Source: Arenibacter nanhaiticus
GTDB lineage: Bacteria; Bacteroidota; Bacteroidia; Flavobacteriales; Flavobacteriaceae
Assembly: GCF_900141935.1 (NCBI RefSeq)
Contig: NZ_FQYX01000031.1
Coordinates: 1-44,491, forward strand
DNA: 44,491 nucleotides
Direction: 5' to 3'
In this document: piece by piece, positions 34,925 through 43,277 of the stretch
Numbering within the stretch: the first letter of the stretch is position 1
How the letters are laid out: each line of letters starts with the position of its first letter
Position numbers and translations under genes: made by a program
The notes under the pieces: model-generated
Database searches by the model: none
Seen by the model: the letters and a program-made list of their open reading frames with translations, nothing else
Told to the model about the DNA's origin: nothing

Positions 34925-36172
34925 ATGGCTATTTTATCCGTTTTCAAAAATACTGTTTTATTATTGTTTATTTCACTTTCTTATTGTGGAAACCCCGGTA
35001 CAAGCGACAAAAAAAGCCAGACTACGATCCTTTCCCAAGATGATACTATCTTGGAAAGCCCAATTCTTGTGGGGGCTAACCGTACGGAGAGTTACCTTCC
35101 CTTATTAAAGGGAAAGAAGGTGGCGGTGGTAGCCAACCAGACCAGTGTGATCTTTAAAAACAGCCCCACTGATCCATATACCCATATTGTAGATTCTCTT
35201 GTGGCCTCCGGAATAAGCATCAAGCAGGTTTTTGCCCCAGAACACGGATTCCGTGGCGAAGCCGATGCCGGAGAAAAAGTAACCGATGGGAAGGACGAAA
35301 AAACCGGATTGCCATTGATATCGCTCTACGGAAAAAACCGCAAGCCTACTAAGGCCCAATTGAAAGATATAGAGGTAGTCTTGTTCGATATACAGGACGT
35401 AGGCGTACGCTTTTATACCTATATTGCCACCATGCAACTGGTGATGGAAGCCTGTGCAGAAAATAATATTCCGGTGATTGTTTTAGACCGCCCTAATCCC
35501 AATGCACATTATGTAGATGGCCCCAGTATGGAAACCGAACACCAGGGCTTTTTAGGAATGACCAATATTCCGCTGGTGTACGGTATGACCATTGGCGAAT
35601 ATGCCAAAATGATCAACGAAGAAGGCTGGCTAGACCAACAATTAAAAGCCCAGCTTACCGTGGTAACCATGGAGAACTACGACCGTAACAAAGAGTACGT
35701 ACTTCCTATAAGGCCTTCCCCAAACCTACCTAACAATACCTCCATCTACCTATATCCTAGTTTAGGATTCTTTGAAGGAACCAATATTAATGCCGGCAGG
35801 GGAACGGAGTTTCAATTTCAACGCTACGGTGCCTCTTTTTTAGATCACAGCAAATATGATTTCACCTATACTCCCAAGCCTAATTTTGGATCAAAAGATC
35901 CTAAGGAAAAGGGCAAACTATGCTACGGGAAAGACTTGTCCAAAACCCCAAAATTAAATAAGGTAGATCTTAGTTACCTGTTGGACGCATATAAAAACAC
36001 CAAAGACAAGAGTCTGTTTTTTAATACTAGCGGATTTACCAAACATGCGGGAACTGCCGTTTTACAAAAACAAATTGAGGCCGGATTATCCGAAAAGGAG
36101 ATCAAGGCAAGCTGGCAAAAAGATATTGAAGCCTTTAAAAAAATAAGGGCCAAATATTTAATTTATGATTGA
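34925..36172 (+). CDS. namZ: NamZ-type exo-beta-N-acetylmuramidase (DUF1343), lipoprotein
   Basis: 415 residues with a signal peptide ending in lipobox LSYC (Cys21 region). The DUF1343 domain is complete: KGKKVAVVANQTSVIF, FAPEHGFRGEADAGEKVTDG, VVLFDIQDVGVRFYTYIATM, VIVLDRPNPNAHYVDGP, and NINAGRGTEFQFQRYGASF. Bacillus NamZ (YbbC) releases MurNAc from the non-reducing end of peptidoglycan fragments; Bacteroidota homologues are its closest relatives by sequence. Function in peptidoglycan recycling or scavenging is likely. Its 3' end overlaps the convergent sterol desaturase gene by 10 bp, and its ATG lies 3 bp from the FtsX start, so its promoter must lie inside the FtsX gene. Confidence 0.9.
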   Translation: MAILSVFKNTVLLLFISLSYCGNPGTSDKKSQTTILSQDDTILESPILVGANRTESYLPLLKGKKVAVVANQTSVIFKNSPTDPYTHIVDSLVASGISIKQVFAPEHGFRGEADAGEKVTDGKDEKTGLPLISLYGKNRKPTKAQLKDIEVVLFDIQDVGVRFYTYIATMQLVMEACAENNIPVIVLDRPNPNAHYVDGPSMETEHQGFLGMTNIPLVYGMTIGEYAKMINEEGWLDQQLKAQLTVVTMENYDRNKEYVLPIRPSPNLPNNTSIYLYPSLGFFEGTNINAGRGTEFQFQRYGASFLDHSKYDFTYTPKPNFGSKDPKEKGKLCYGKDLSKTPKLNKVDLSYLLDAYKNTKDKSLFFNTSGFTKHAGTAVLQKQIEAGLSEKEIKASWQKDIEAFKKIRAKYLIYD

Positions 36173-37014
36173 TTAGAAGAAGGCACCTCTACCTCCTGAT
36201 GCGAAATATATTTCCTAAGGGGAATTCTCAACAAGCTCAAAATGTTAGAATTCTCCTTTTCATTAGGGCAGGTATCTACCCCGTAAATAATTTTGTCGCT
36301 AGGAAGTTTTAAAAATGTCCCGAAGAGCCTATCCCAGACAGAAAAAATATTCCCGTAATTACTATCTGTATACGGCAATTTATAATGATGGTGAACTTTG
36401 TGCATGTCAGGAGACACGATGATCCAACTCAATACGGTGTCTAGTTTCTTGGGCAGGGAAATATTGGCATGGTTAAACTGTGAAAAAACCACCGAGAAGG
36501 CTTGGTAGATCATAATAATGGCCACCGGGGCTCCAACTATAAATGTTCCCAAGCAGGTAAAAGCAAAACGCAGCACACTTTCTCCAGGGTGATGCCTATT
36601 GGCTGTAGTAGTATCTACTTGGTGATCTGTATGGTGAATGATATGAAAGCCCCATAACACTTTCACCTTATGCGCTACCCAATGAGCCAGCCAAGCGCTG
36701 ATTAAATCTAAAAGCAGTACACCCAATAGTACTTTCGCCCATAGCGGCATTGGGGACAGCCATTGTAATACCCCAAAATTATTGGCAAGGGTCCAATCAC
36801 TGGTTTTTAACAACAAAAAAGCCAATGGAAAATTTACGAGAATGGTCGTCAGGGTAAAAAATATATTGATCCCCGCGTGCTTAAATTTCTTGTATTTAAG
36901 CTTAAACAAGGGAATCATGTATTCCAAGACCCAAAAAAATACGATCCCAGACACCAAAATAAGGCTCCTATGGGCCGGGGGTATGGTTTCAAAATAGTTA
37001 TAAAAAGCCTCCAT
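36163..37014 (-). CDS. Sterol desaturase / fatty acid hydroxylase family membrane enzyme
   Basis: 283 residues with four to five membrane helices. The di-iron histidine clusters are visible: HWVAHKVKVLWGFHIIHHTD (HxxxH then HxxHH) and NRHHPGE, then MHKVHHHYKLPYTDSNYGN near the C-terminus, the order typical for the fatty-acid hydroxylase superfamily. Enzymes of this group insert oxygen into lipids, carotenoids or sterols, using O2. In marine flavobacteria, carotenoid or lipid modification is a common guess. The stop lies inside NamZ (10-bp overlap). Single gene. Confidence 0.9.
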   Translation of the reverse strand: MEAFYNYFETIPPAHRSLILVSGIVFFWVLEYMIPLFKLKYKKFKHAGINIFFTLTTILVNFPLAFLLLKTSDWTLANNFGVLQWLSPMPLWAKVLLGVLLLDLISAWLAHWVAHKVKVLWGFHIIHHTDHQVDTTTANRHHPGESVLRFAFTCLGTFIVGAPVAIIMIYQAFSVVFSQFNHANISLPKKLDTVLSWIIVSPDMHKVHHHYKLPYTDSNYGNIFSVWDRLFGTFLKLPSDKIIYGVDTCPNEKENSNILSLLRIPLRKYISHQEVEVPSSNQS

Positions 37015-37139
37015 AAACGATTCAAGTTTTCGGAGATACCCCCGATCGCCATTAAAGGTACTAATTCTTCTTTATTCCGCGCGCTCCATTATTTACATGG
37101 CCTCATCGTTACTGTTCCCTTCGTCTAACAGCCTTCGCC

Positions 37140-37634
37140 TCACATGGGTAGCTTTTTTTTCATGGCCTCTACAATATTATAGGCAGCAGGGCATATGGCC
37201 ACGTTTTTCATGGTGAGGTTACTAATTTGCTGAAACTTTCTGCGATCGGTATGAGGAAATTCGCGGCAAGCTTTTGGACGCACCTCATAAATGGAGCAAT
37301 AATTATCGGCCCCTAAAAAGGTACAGGGCACACCCTGCAACACATAATCGTTGTCCTCATCGATACGCAGGTACTGATCGATAAATTTTTGAGGTTTAAG
37401 TTTAAAGTGTTTGGCTATCCTTTCTACATCTATATTGGTAAACAAGGGGCCGGTAGTTTTACAGCAATTGGCACATTGTAGGCAATCGGTTTTTTCAAAC
37501 TCAGCCTCGTGAAGCTCCTGCATCACATAATCCAAGTTCTTTGGCGGCTTCTTTTTTAGTTTGGCAAAATACTTTTTGTTTTCCGTTTGCTTTTCCTGAG
37601 CGCGCTTGGGCAGCTCCCTAATTACCTCATCCAT
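37140..37634 (-). CDS. YkgJ-family cysteine-cluster protein
   Basis: 164 residues from the ATG at 37632-37634; a longer open frame to 37850 would overlap the divergent methyltransferase gene and lacks family features, so it is rejected. Cysteines typical for CxxCxxCC proteins: DCLQCANCCKTTGPLF (about 66-81), VPCTFLGADNYCSIYEVRPK, ACREFPHTD and VAICPAAYN. The family (UPF0153) binds zinc or an Fe-S cluster; biochemical role unclear. The divergent partner is a methyltransferase gene 63 bp away, with a palindrome between. Confidence 0.9.
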   Translation of the reverse strand: MDEVIRELPKRAQEKQTENKKYFAKLKKKPPKNLDYVMQELHEAEFEKTDCLQCANCCKTTGPLFTNIDVERIAKHFKLKPQKFIDQYLRIDEDNDYVLQGVPCTFLGADNYCSIYEVRPKACREFPHTDRRKFQQISNLTMKNVAICPAAYNIVEAMKKKLPM

Positions 37635-37643
37635 TCTGCAATA

Positions 37644-37657
37644 AACTTTTAAAAGTT
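37644..37657. promoter_or_regulatory. 14-bp palindrome between divergent genes
   Basis: AACTTTTAAAAGTT is its own reverse complement and lies between the starts at 37634 and 37698. A candidate operator serving both genes; composition alone could produce AT-rich palindromes by chance. Confidence 0.35.
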
Positions 37658-37697
37658 CGCTAAAAGTCTCACATTTGCATGTAAAATACAAATTTAA

Positions 37698-38414
37698 ATG
37701 GAGAAGGATATTTTTGGCAAGGCCATAGCAGATTACCATGCGGGTAATTATTCCGAGGATATAAAGACCTATTCTTCGTTGGAAGAAGAAGATACGATAC
37801 CCCTGCCATACTTGTTTAGGGATTATAAAAAAATGCCTGTTGTAGAGCAAAAGGCCCTAAAATTGTGCAAAGGTACCGTCTTGGATATCGGATGCGGAGC
37901 GGGCAGCCATAGCCTTTACCTACAGAAAAACGGACTTCAGGTAACCGCCCTGGACCACTCTAAAGGCGCTATAGAAACCTGTATTAAAAGAGGCATTACG
38001 CAAACAGTATGCAGCGATATCTATGACTTTAAGGACCAAAAATTCGATACCCTATTAATGCTGATGAACGGTATAGGCATAGTGGGCAAGTTGCAGAATA
38101 TCGATGCCCTTTTTACGCATTTAAAGACCCTTCTAAAACCAAACGGACAGCTATTGTTAGATTCAAGCGATATCATTTATATGTTCGAAGAAGATGAGGA
38201 TGGAGGCTATTGGATTCCCGACAATACCAAATACTATGGCGAAGTAGATTTTGTGATGGAATACAAAGGCGAAAAAAGCGATTCCCTCCCATGGTTGTAC
38301 ATAGATTACAACACCTTACAACGAGCAGCAAATGCCAATAATTTAAACTGTGAACTGGTATACGAAGGCGAACATTACGACTATTTGGCAAAACTTACTC
38401 TGATAAAGGAATAG
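37698..38414 (+). CDS. Class I SAM-dependent methyltransferase
   Basis: 238 residues. Motif I is VLDIGCGAGSHSLYLQKNGL (about 60-79), motif II region VTALDHSKGAIETC, and motif post-I FDTLLMLMNGIGIVGKLQNI. N-terminal about 55 residues (MEKDIFGKAIADYHAGNYSE) resemble the family of small Methyltransf_25 proteins common in Flavobacteriia. The C-terminal half is a beta sheet (GQLLLDSSDIIYMF, YGEVDFVMEYKGE). Acceptor unknown. Divergently paired with the YkgJ protein; a shared control region is only 63 bp long. Confidence 0.87.
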   Translation: MEKDIFGKAIADYHAGNYSEDIKTYSSLEEEDTIPLPYLFRDYKKMPVVEQKALKLCKGTVLDIGCGAGSHSLYLQKNGLQVTALDHSKGAIETCIKRGITQTVCSDIYDFKDQKFDTLLMLMNGIGIVGKLQNIDALFTHLKTLLKPNGQLLLDSSDIIYMFEEDEDGGYWIPDNTKYYGEVDFVMEYKGEKSDSLPWLYIDYNTLQRAANANNLNCELVYEGEHYDYLAKLTLIKE

Positions 38415-38508
38415 GAAATAAAGCATAAACGTTTTATCTTATGCAAGTTTAGCACAGTAATTGAGACTATTTAAACTCAAATTAGGAATCTCCTTAAAAA
38501 ATATACAC

Positions 38509-39291
38509 ATGAAAAGATTCTCCTTGGTACTGCTCATTAGTTTTGTTTTCTTTTTAGCATGTTCTAAAGACACGATTAATGAACCGGTAGAAGTACAGAT
38601 AGATAGAACGGCAAACCTAAAAAATGCGGGAGATTCTGCCCGCGACTTTCTATCGAGCGAGAAATTCAAAAACTTGCTTATTGAAATTGGGTATGTGAAA
38701 GGCTTTAACCCTACCCAAGAAACCATCAATAATTTTACGGCCTTTTTGGGAGAGCGCATAAACAAGGATAAGATAGATTTTGTATTTAAGGAATTGCCGT
38801 CTTCCGGCAAGGACAGTCTCAGCATACAGGAGATCGTCGATTTGGAAAAGGAACATAGGAGCTTTTATAATGACGACGACACCCTGTCCTTATATATTTA
38901 TTTTTCGGACGCCCCATCGAGCGCCGATAAACCAGAAGAAGATTTGGTGACCTTGGGAGCCGTTTATAGAAACACCTCCATGGTCATTTACGAAGCTACC
39001 ATCCGTAATATCGCCAACAAAAGCATCCTTTTATCCAATACGACCGTAGAAACGGCCACGCTTCATCATGAGGCCGGCCATTTATTTGGTTTGGTAGATT
39101 TAGGGAGTCCGTCTGTGAACGACCATGCAGATCCGGAAGCCGATAGCCATTGCAATATAGATGGGTGTTTAATGCGTGCCGAGCTGGAATTTGGTAGTGG
39201 GATGCGAAAAATGCTAACGGCCAAAAACGGTGCTATTCCCAATTTTGGGGTAGAATGTTTAAGAGATTTAAAAGCGAACGGCGGCAAGTAA
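38509..39291 (+). CDS. Metzincin-like zinc metalloprotease lipoprotein
   Basis: 260 residues from the ATG at 38509; an upstream TTG at 38461 would only add 16 residues ahead of the signal peptide. Signal peptide with lipobox FFLAC (Cys18). The zinc-binding motif is HEAGHLFGLVD (His187, Glu188, His191, Asp197), an HExxHxxGxxD arrangement in which Asp replaces the usual third His, as in snapalysin-type metzincins. CNIDGCLMRAE near residue 220 could be the Met-turn. Family members in flavobacteria are annotated as membrane metalloproteases; substrate unknown. Located behind the methyltransferase (94 bp) and followed by repeat copy C. Confidence 0.82.
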   Translation: MKRFSLVLLISFVFFLACSKDTINEPVEVQIDRTANLKNAGDSARDFLSSEKFKNLLIEIGYVKGFNPTQETINNFTAFLGERINKDKIDFVFKELPSSGKDSLSIQEIVDLEKEHRSFYNDDDTLSLYIYFSDAPSSADKPEEDLVTLGAVYRNTSMVIYEATIRNIANKSILLSNTTVETATLHHEAGHLFGLVDLGSPSVNDHADPEADSHCNIDGCLMRAELEFGSGMRKMLTAKNGAIPNFGVECLRDLKANGGK

Positions 39292-39426
39292 TATTTTACG
39301 GATCGCTGTCAAAAGAATCACGAAAGCCCCCGGCTGTTCCTTTCACACTGGGGGCCTGTCAGCACAGGATGCGACCTGTCCTTAGAACATGGCTACGGGA
39401 AATACTTTACGGCTTTTGAATGAGGC

Positions 39427-39513
39427 TTTGGGCGTTCCCTCCTACGTCGGTCGGGCTCTTGGCTATATCCCTTGCTTCGCTGCGGGGATGCCGCCGCCAT
39501 CCCTAACGCGGAA
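39427..39513 (+). repeat. 87-nt GC-rich interspersed repeat, copy C
   Basis: Same orientation and exact length as copy A. The closing stem GCGTT/AACGC and inner stem ATCCC/GGGAT are unchanged. Substitutions against A are at repeat positions 18, 25, 31, 50, 51, 72 and 73, so the main stems are spared. Confidence 0.85.
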
Positions 39514-39682
39514 TAATGACAGCATCTACAAGTATATCCAGTAGTTAAGATAGCAATAGGATTGGACAGCCCTATTTAGAAATACGTATTATTAAAATGC
39601 ACCCTAGGTGTATGGATGCCATTTGATATAAGGAGCTAAGAAAAGAGTACATGCCCTACAACGGATCCAGCTTCTTATCAAG

Positions 39683-39733
39683 ACACATCAAAAAAAATAG
39701 CGGGGCTTGGCCCCGCTATTTTTTTTGATGTGT
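39683..39733. terminator. Bidirectional intrinsic terminator, perfect 23-bp stem
   Basis: Left arm 39683-39705 and right arm 39711-39733 are perfect complements, with loop CTTGG. TAGCGGGG/CCCCGCTA is the GC core, extended by A8/T8 on both flanks, so either strand yields a GC hairpin with an eight-U tract. It ends 12 bp behind the QueE stop and serves the leftward gene at least. Confidence 0.9.
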
Positions 39734-39744
39734 TTATAGTCCTT

Positions 39745-40377
39745 TTAAGGAATATTCAAATATTTATGGGTCTGCAAGGACACCTTCCATTTTGGATTTT
39801 TCATCACATAATCTACGATCCAAGGCGTAACCTTATCCTTTACGCTCCATTCTGGCTGAAGGTATAAAATACAATCTTTATTCGTTTTTGCTGCCTGTTC
39901 TTCGGCAAAAATAAAGTCGTGCTTATTATACACGATCATTTTTAGTTCGTGTGCCTTTTCATAGATAATGCCTTCTGGCAGCTTATTTTTTTTAGGCGAA
40001 AGACAGATCCAGTCCCATTGCCCAGAAAGCGGGTATGCCCCGGAGGTTTCTATATGTGTTTTTAGATTTTTCTCTTTTAAGGCCGTTGTTAAAGGCCCCA
40101 TATCCCAGGTCAAGGGTTCGCCCCCGGTAATTACAATGGTATCCGAATATTTAGCGGCATTGTTTACGATATGTTCTATGCCCGTTGGCGGATGCGTTTC
40201 TGCATTCCAGCTTTCCTTTACATCACACCAGTGGCATCCTACATCACAACCTCCTACACGAATAAAATACGCGGCCGTTCCTTTGTGGAATCCCTCGCCT
40301 TGGATGGTATAGAACTCCTCCATAAGAGGAAGCATAAGTCCTTTGTCTACCAACCCTAAAATTTCATCTTTTACCAT
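39745..40377 (-). CDS. queE: 7-carboxy-7-deazaguanine synthase (QueE)
   Basis: 210 residues from the ATG at 40375-40377; an in-frame GTG 11 codons upstream would overlap the promoter, so it is rejected. Radical SAM signature as the short form CDVGCHWCD (Cys44, Cys48, Cys51; CX3CX2C) right behind MEEFYTIQGEGFHKGTAAYF, the QueE hallmark. VITGGEPLTW is the SAM-binding GGEP motif. The enzyme contracts 6-carboxytetrahydropterin to CDG in queuosine and deazapurine synthesis. The other que genes are not in the window. It stands alone, closed by a strong terminator, with a -7 box three bases before the ATG. Confidence 0.93.
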   Translation of the reverse strand: MVKDEILGLVDKGLMLPLMEEFYTIQGEGFHKGTAAYFIRVGGCDVGCHWCDVKESWNAETHPPTGIEHIVNNAAKYSDTIVITGGEPLTWDMGPLTTALKEKNLKTHIETSGAYPLSGQWDWICLSPKKNKLPEGIIYEKAHELKMIVYNKHDFIFAEEQAAKTNKDCILYLQPEWSVKDKVTPWIVDYVMKNPKWKVSLQTHKYLNIP

Positions 40378-40380
40378 GCT

Positions 40381-40389
40381 GCAAAGATA
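40381..40389 (-). promoter_or_regulatory. -7 box of queE, near-leaderless
   Basis: On the minus strand TATCTTTGC (TAnnTTTG) ends three bases before the ATG, so transcription would start at or inside the beginning of the coding region. Seen directly; the use as promoter is inference. Confidence 0.5.
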
Positions 40390-40702
40390 GAAAATAGACC
40401 GCTGCGCCACTAGTATTTAGAAAAAAGATATTTTAAGCGCTTTTACCAAGATCCCAATGTAGGCTTAACCTTGGAAAACCTTATAAATCCAAGGAATTTT
40501 ATAAATAATAATCGCCCTATCCCACCAAGTTAAAATGCTAAAAATAATACCCCACTCTCCTTTATAATACCTGTCACTTCAATAAACAGACTCCAATCTT
40601 GTAAGATCACCCAAGTTTTTGGATATTTACCCTGTTCCTTATCTTCTGTAAAGAGGGAGGAAATGACACCTTAAAACCATTTCAATTTAATAAAAAACTA
40701 TC
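40390..40702. other. Intergenic region before the S9 peptidase
   Basis: 313 bp, AT-rich, with a 7-bp hairpin (CCTTGGA 40469-40475, TCCAAGG 40488-40494). It should contain the promoter of the rightward S9 gene; no clear -7 box was identified. No ORF. Confidence 0.4.
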
Positions 40703-43075
40703 ATGAGAAACCTTTGGTTCCTAAGCAGCATTCTTTTAATTAATCTTGCGGCTTGTTTTGCACAGGAAGAAAATAAATCTCCCTTATCGATAAAGGAAAT
40801 TATGCAAGGAGACGATTTTGTGGGACAGCTTCCTTCTAGTCCACAATGGTCCTTAAATGGCGAAACCCTATACTTTAAATGGAACCCCGAAAAAGCTTTC
40901 AGCGACTCCCTGTACGGTTATAATGTAAAGCAAGCTCGAATTGAAAAAACGGATTTTGAAACCGAATACGCCTTGCCTAGCCCTTGGGGAGTTTTTAACA
41001 AGGATCATTCCCTAAAGATATACGCCAAGCATGGCGATATTTTTATGGTCAACCTCAAGACCAATGCCATTACACAAATTACCGATACGGAAGCTTATGA
41101 GGGCAGCCCTCATTTCACCGATCATGGTTCCAAAGTGGCCTATGTAAAAGACAATAATATGTATACTTGGGATATTTCTAGTGGCACTACCTCACAGCTC
41201 ACCAAATTTAAGGCAAAGGCTACTGAAAAAAAGAAAAGCACTAAGGATGAATGGTTGTACAATGACCAATTGGAACTATTTGATGTACTGCGCAGCCGTA
41301 AGGCCAAAAAAGACGAGGCCGAGAAACTGAACAAGCGCTATGAGGCAAAAGCCCCCTTGCCCATAGACCCAGAAGGAAAATCGATCAGCAACCTAAAAAT
41401 AAGTCCAGACGGAAAATACATCACCTATTTAACCATCAAACATCCTACGGCAAAAGAAGGTACTATTGTTCCCCACTTCGTTACCGAATCGGGTTATACC
41501 GAAAACCAAAACACAAGGTCTAAGGTAGGTGACGAACCTAGCGAATACGAAATGTTTGTCTACGATATTGCCAACAGAAAGGTATATCCTGTGGCACTCG
41601 ACAATCTTGAAGGATTGGATTATGTGCCGGAATACACCAAGGATTACCCGGACAAACCTTATGAGAACAAGAATCGCATTGGCTATATCAGCGGCCCGGT
41701 GTGGAGCGAGGATGGCAAATATGGAGTTTTAGACATTAACACCAACGATTATAAGGATCGGTGGATAGTGCTTTTAAACCCCAGGGATGGTACGGTTAAA
41801 AACTTAGACCACCAGCACGATCAGGCTTGGATTGCAGGTCCTGGCATTGGCGGATATCGCGGTGGAGCATTAGGTTGGTTGCCAGATGACAAAACCATAT
41901 GGTTCCAGTCCGAAAAAACCGGCTACTCCCATCTGTATGTTATGGATGTAACGTCTAAAAAGGCCAAGGCCCTTACTTCCGGAAAATTTGAAATTTACAA
42001 TCCCGAGATTTCAAAAGACGGTTCTCGTTGGTATTTTACGGCCAATAAAAATCACCCTGGCGACCGTCAGTTTTACACCATGCCTATAGGAGGAGGGAAA
42101 CTTGTTCAACTGACCCAAATGACGGGAAACAATGAGGTGGTACTGTCACCGGACGAACGCAATATGGCCATTTTGTATTCCTATTCCAACAAACCAACGG
42201 AGCTTTTTCTACAGCCCAACCCTGTTGGCAACAATAGTAGGGAATCTGCCAAACAGCTCACCTTTTCCACAACCGAGGAATTTAAGGCATACAATTGGAG
42301 AGACCCAGAAATAATAACCTTTAAGGCCCAGGATGGCGAGGCGGTTCATGCGCGTTTATATCGTCCGAATGCGGAGGTAAAGAACAATGCTGCCATTATT
42401 TTTGTCCACGGTGCCGGGTATTTACAAAACGCCCATAAATGGTGGAGCTCGTATTTTAGGGAGTTTATGTTCCACAACCTTTTGGTAGATAACGGCTATA
42501 CCGTTTTAGATATCGATTACCGCGGCAGTGCCGGTTATGGTAGGGATTGGCGTACTGGCATCTACAGACACATGGGCGGAAAGGACCTTTCCGACCAAGT
42601 GGATGGGGCCCAGTATTTGGTAAATAATTTGGGGATCGACCAGGAGAAAGTAGGTATTTACGGAGGTTCTTACGGAGGATTCATCACCCTGATGGGTATG
42701 TTTACGGCTCCTGACACTTTTAAAGCAGGTGCGGCCATTAGATCTGTAGGAGACTGGGCGGCGTACAACCATGGATATACCGCTCGCATATTAAACACTC
42801 CTGCTACCGATAGTTTGGCGTTTAAAAGGAGTTCGCCCATTTATTTCGCAGACGGATTAAAAGGCGATCTATTGATCTTACACGGAATGGTCGATGACAA
42901 TGTACATTTTCAGGATATGGTAAGGCTGTCACAGCGATTGATAGAACTAGAAAAACACAATTGGGAAATGGCCCTCTACCCCGTAGAAAGACATGGTTTT
43001 GTAGAGCCTAGTAGCTGGACAGATGAATATACCCGTATCTATAAACTGTTCCAACAAAGTTTGCTCAAAGATTAA
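40703..43075 (+). CDS. S9-family prolyl oligopeptidase (dipeptidyl-peptidase IV-like)
   Basis: 790 residues with an N-terminal signal sequence (LLINLAACFAQ; cleavage behind FAQ or lipidation at Cys18). Residues about 50-530 form the beta-propeller (PQWSLNGETLYFKWNPEK, LKISPDGKYITYLTIKHPT, WLPDDKTIWFQSEKTGYSHL). The alpha/beta-hydrolase domain follows with VDIDYRGSAGYGRD-like text (VLDIDYRGSAGYGRDWRTG), nucleophile in YGGSYGGFITLMG (Ser656), Asp in LHGMVDDNVHF (about 731), and His in VERHGF (about 763). The enzyme removes dipeptides from peptides in the periplasm, aiding protein use. Single gene with its own promoter region. Confidence 0.93.
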   Translation: MRNLWFLSSILLINLAACFAQEENKSPLSIKEIMQGDDFVGQLPSSPQWSLNGETLYFKWNPEKAFSDSLYGYNVKQARIEKTDFETEYALPSPWGVFNKDHSLKIYAKHGDIFMVNLKTNAITQITDTEAYEGSPHFTDHGSKVAYVKDNNMYTWDISSGTTSQLTKFKAKATEKKKSTKDEWLYNDQLELFDVLRSRKAKKDEAEKLNKRYEAKAPLPIDPEGKSISNLKISPDGKYITYLTIKHPTAKEGTIVPHFVTESGYTENQNTRSKVGDEPSEYEMFVYDIANRKVYPVALDNLEGLDYVPEYTKDYPDKPYENKNRIGYISGPVWSEDGKYGVLDINTNDYKDRWIVLLNPRDGTVKNLDHQHDQAWIAGPGIGGYRGGALGWLPDDKTIWFQSEKTGYSHLYVMDVTSKKAKALTSGKFEIYNPEISKDGSRWYFTANKNHPGDRQFYTMPIGGGKLVQLTQMTGNNEVVLSPDERNMAILYSYSNKPTELFLQPNPVGNNSRESAKQLTFSTTEEFKAYNWRDPEIITFKAQDGEAVHARLYRPNAEVKNNAAIIFVHGAGYLQNAHKWWSSYFREFMFHNLLVDNGYTVLDIDYRGSAGYGRDWRTGIYRHMGGKDLSDQVDGAQYLVNNLGIDQEKVGIYGGSYGGFITLMGMFTAPDTFKAGAAIRSVGDWAAYNHGYTARILNTPATDSLAFKRSSPIYFADGLKGDLLILHGMVDDNVHFQDMVRLSQRLIELEKHNWEMALYPVERHGFVEPSSWTDEYTRIYKLFQQSLLKD

Positions 43076-43105
43076 AATCTACAGCAGCATATTCCCTTAG
43101 TCTTG

Positions 43106-43167
43106 TTTTACGGCCACCATCGCTACGCTGATGTTCGGCATCGGTAGCAAATACGCTGGCCGTAAAA
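43106..43167. repeat. 62-nt structured inverted repeat
   Basis: TTTTACGGCCA (43106-43116) and TGGCCGTAAAA (43157-43167) are perfect partners. The interior can fold further (GCTAC near 43121 with GTAGC near 43145). No U-tract follows on either strand, so it is not an ordinary terminator although it starts 30 bp behind the S9 stop. Nature unknown; a mobile-element end or an RNA structure is possible. Confidence 0.6.
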
Positions 43168-43239
43168 GAAGAGTGGCCAAGAGTATCCAGCCCACAAACG
43201 ACCTCTTTTAATTTGAAGCAGCGTTGGACAGTCTAGACA

Positions 43240-43277
43240 AGTACTCATAAACGACCAAGGGATTGCTTATGAGTACT
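43240..43277. repeat. 11-bp perfect inverted repeat, 16-nt loop
   Basis: AGTACTCATAA (43240-43250) and TTATGAGTACT (43267-43277). It lies about 105 bp before the ATG of the coiled-coil protein gene and could be an operator, a leader hairpin, or an element end. Confidence 0.5.

Larger units (their letters stand above)
39292..39744. other. Convergent spacer with repeat copy C and a large terminator hairpin
   Basis: 453 bp between two converging stops. It holds the 87-nt repeat (39427-39513) and the perfect 23-bp hairpin (39683-39733). No gene-like frame otherwise. Confidence 0.6.

Noticed and set aside
37635-37850. 72-codon N-terminal extension of the YkgJ gene
   Set aside because: Overlaps the start of the divergent methyltransferase gene and shows no family similarity; the ATG at 37634 gives the normal length.
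43106-43167. Possible integron attC site
   Set aside because: No GTTRRRY/RYYYAAC core sites and no integrase in the window.
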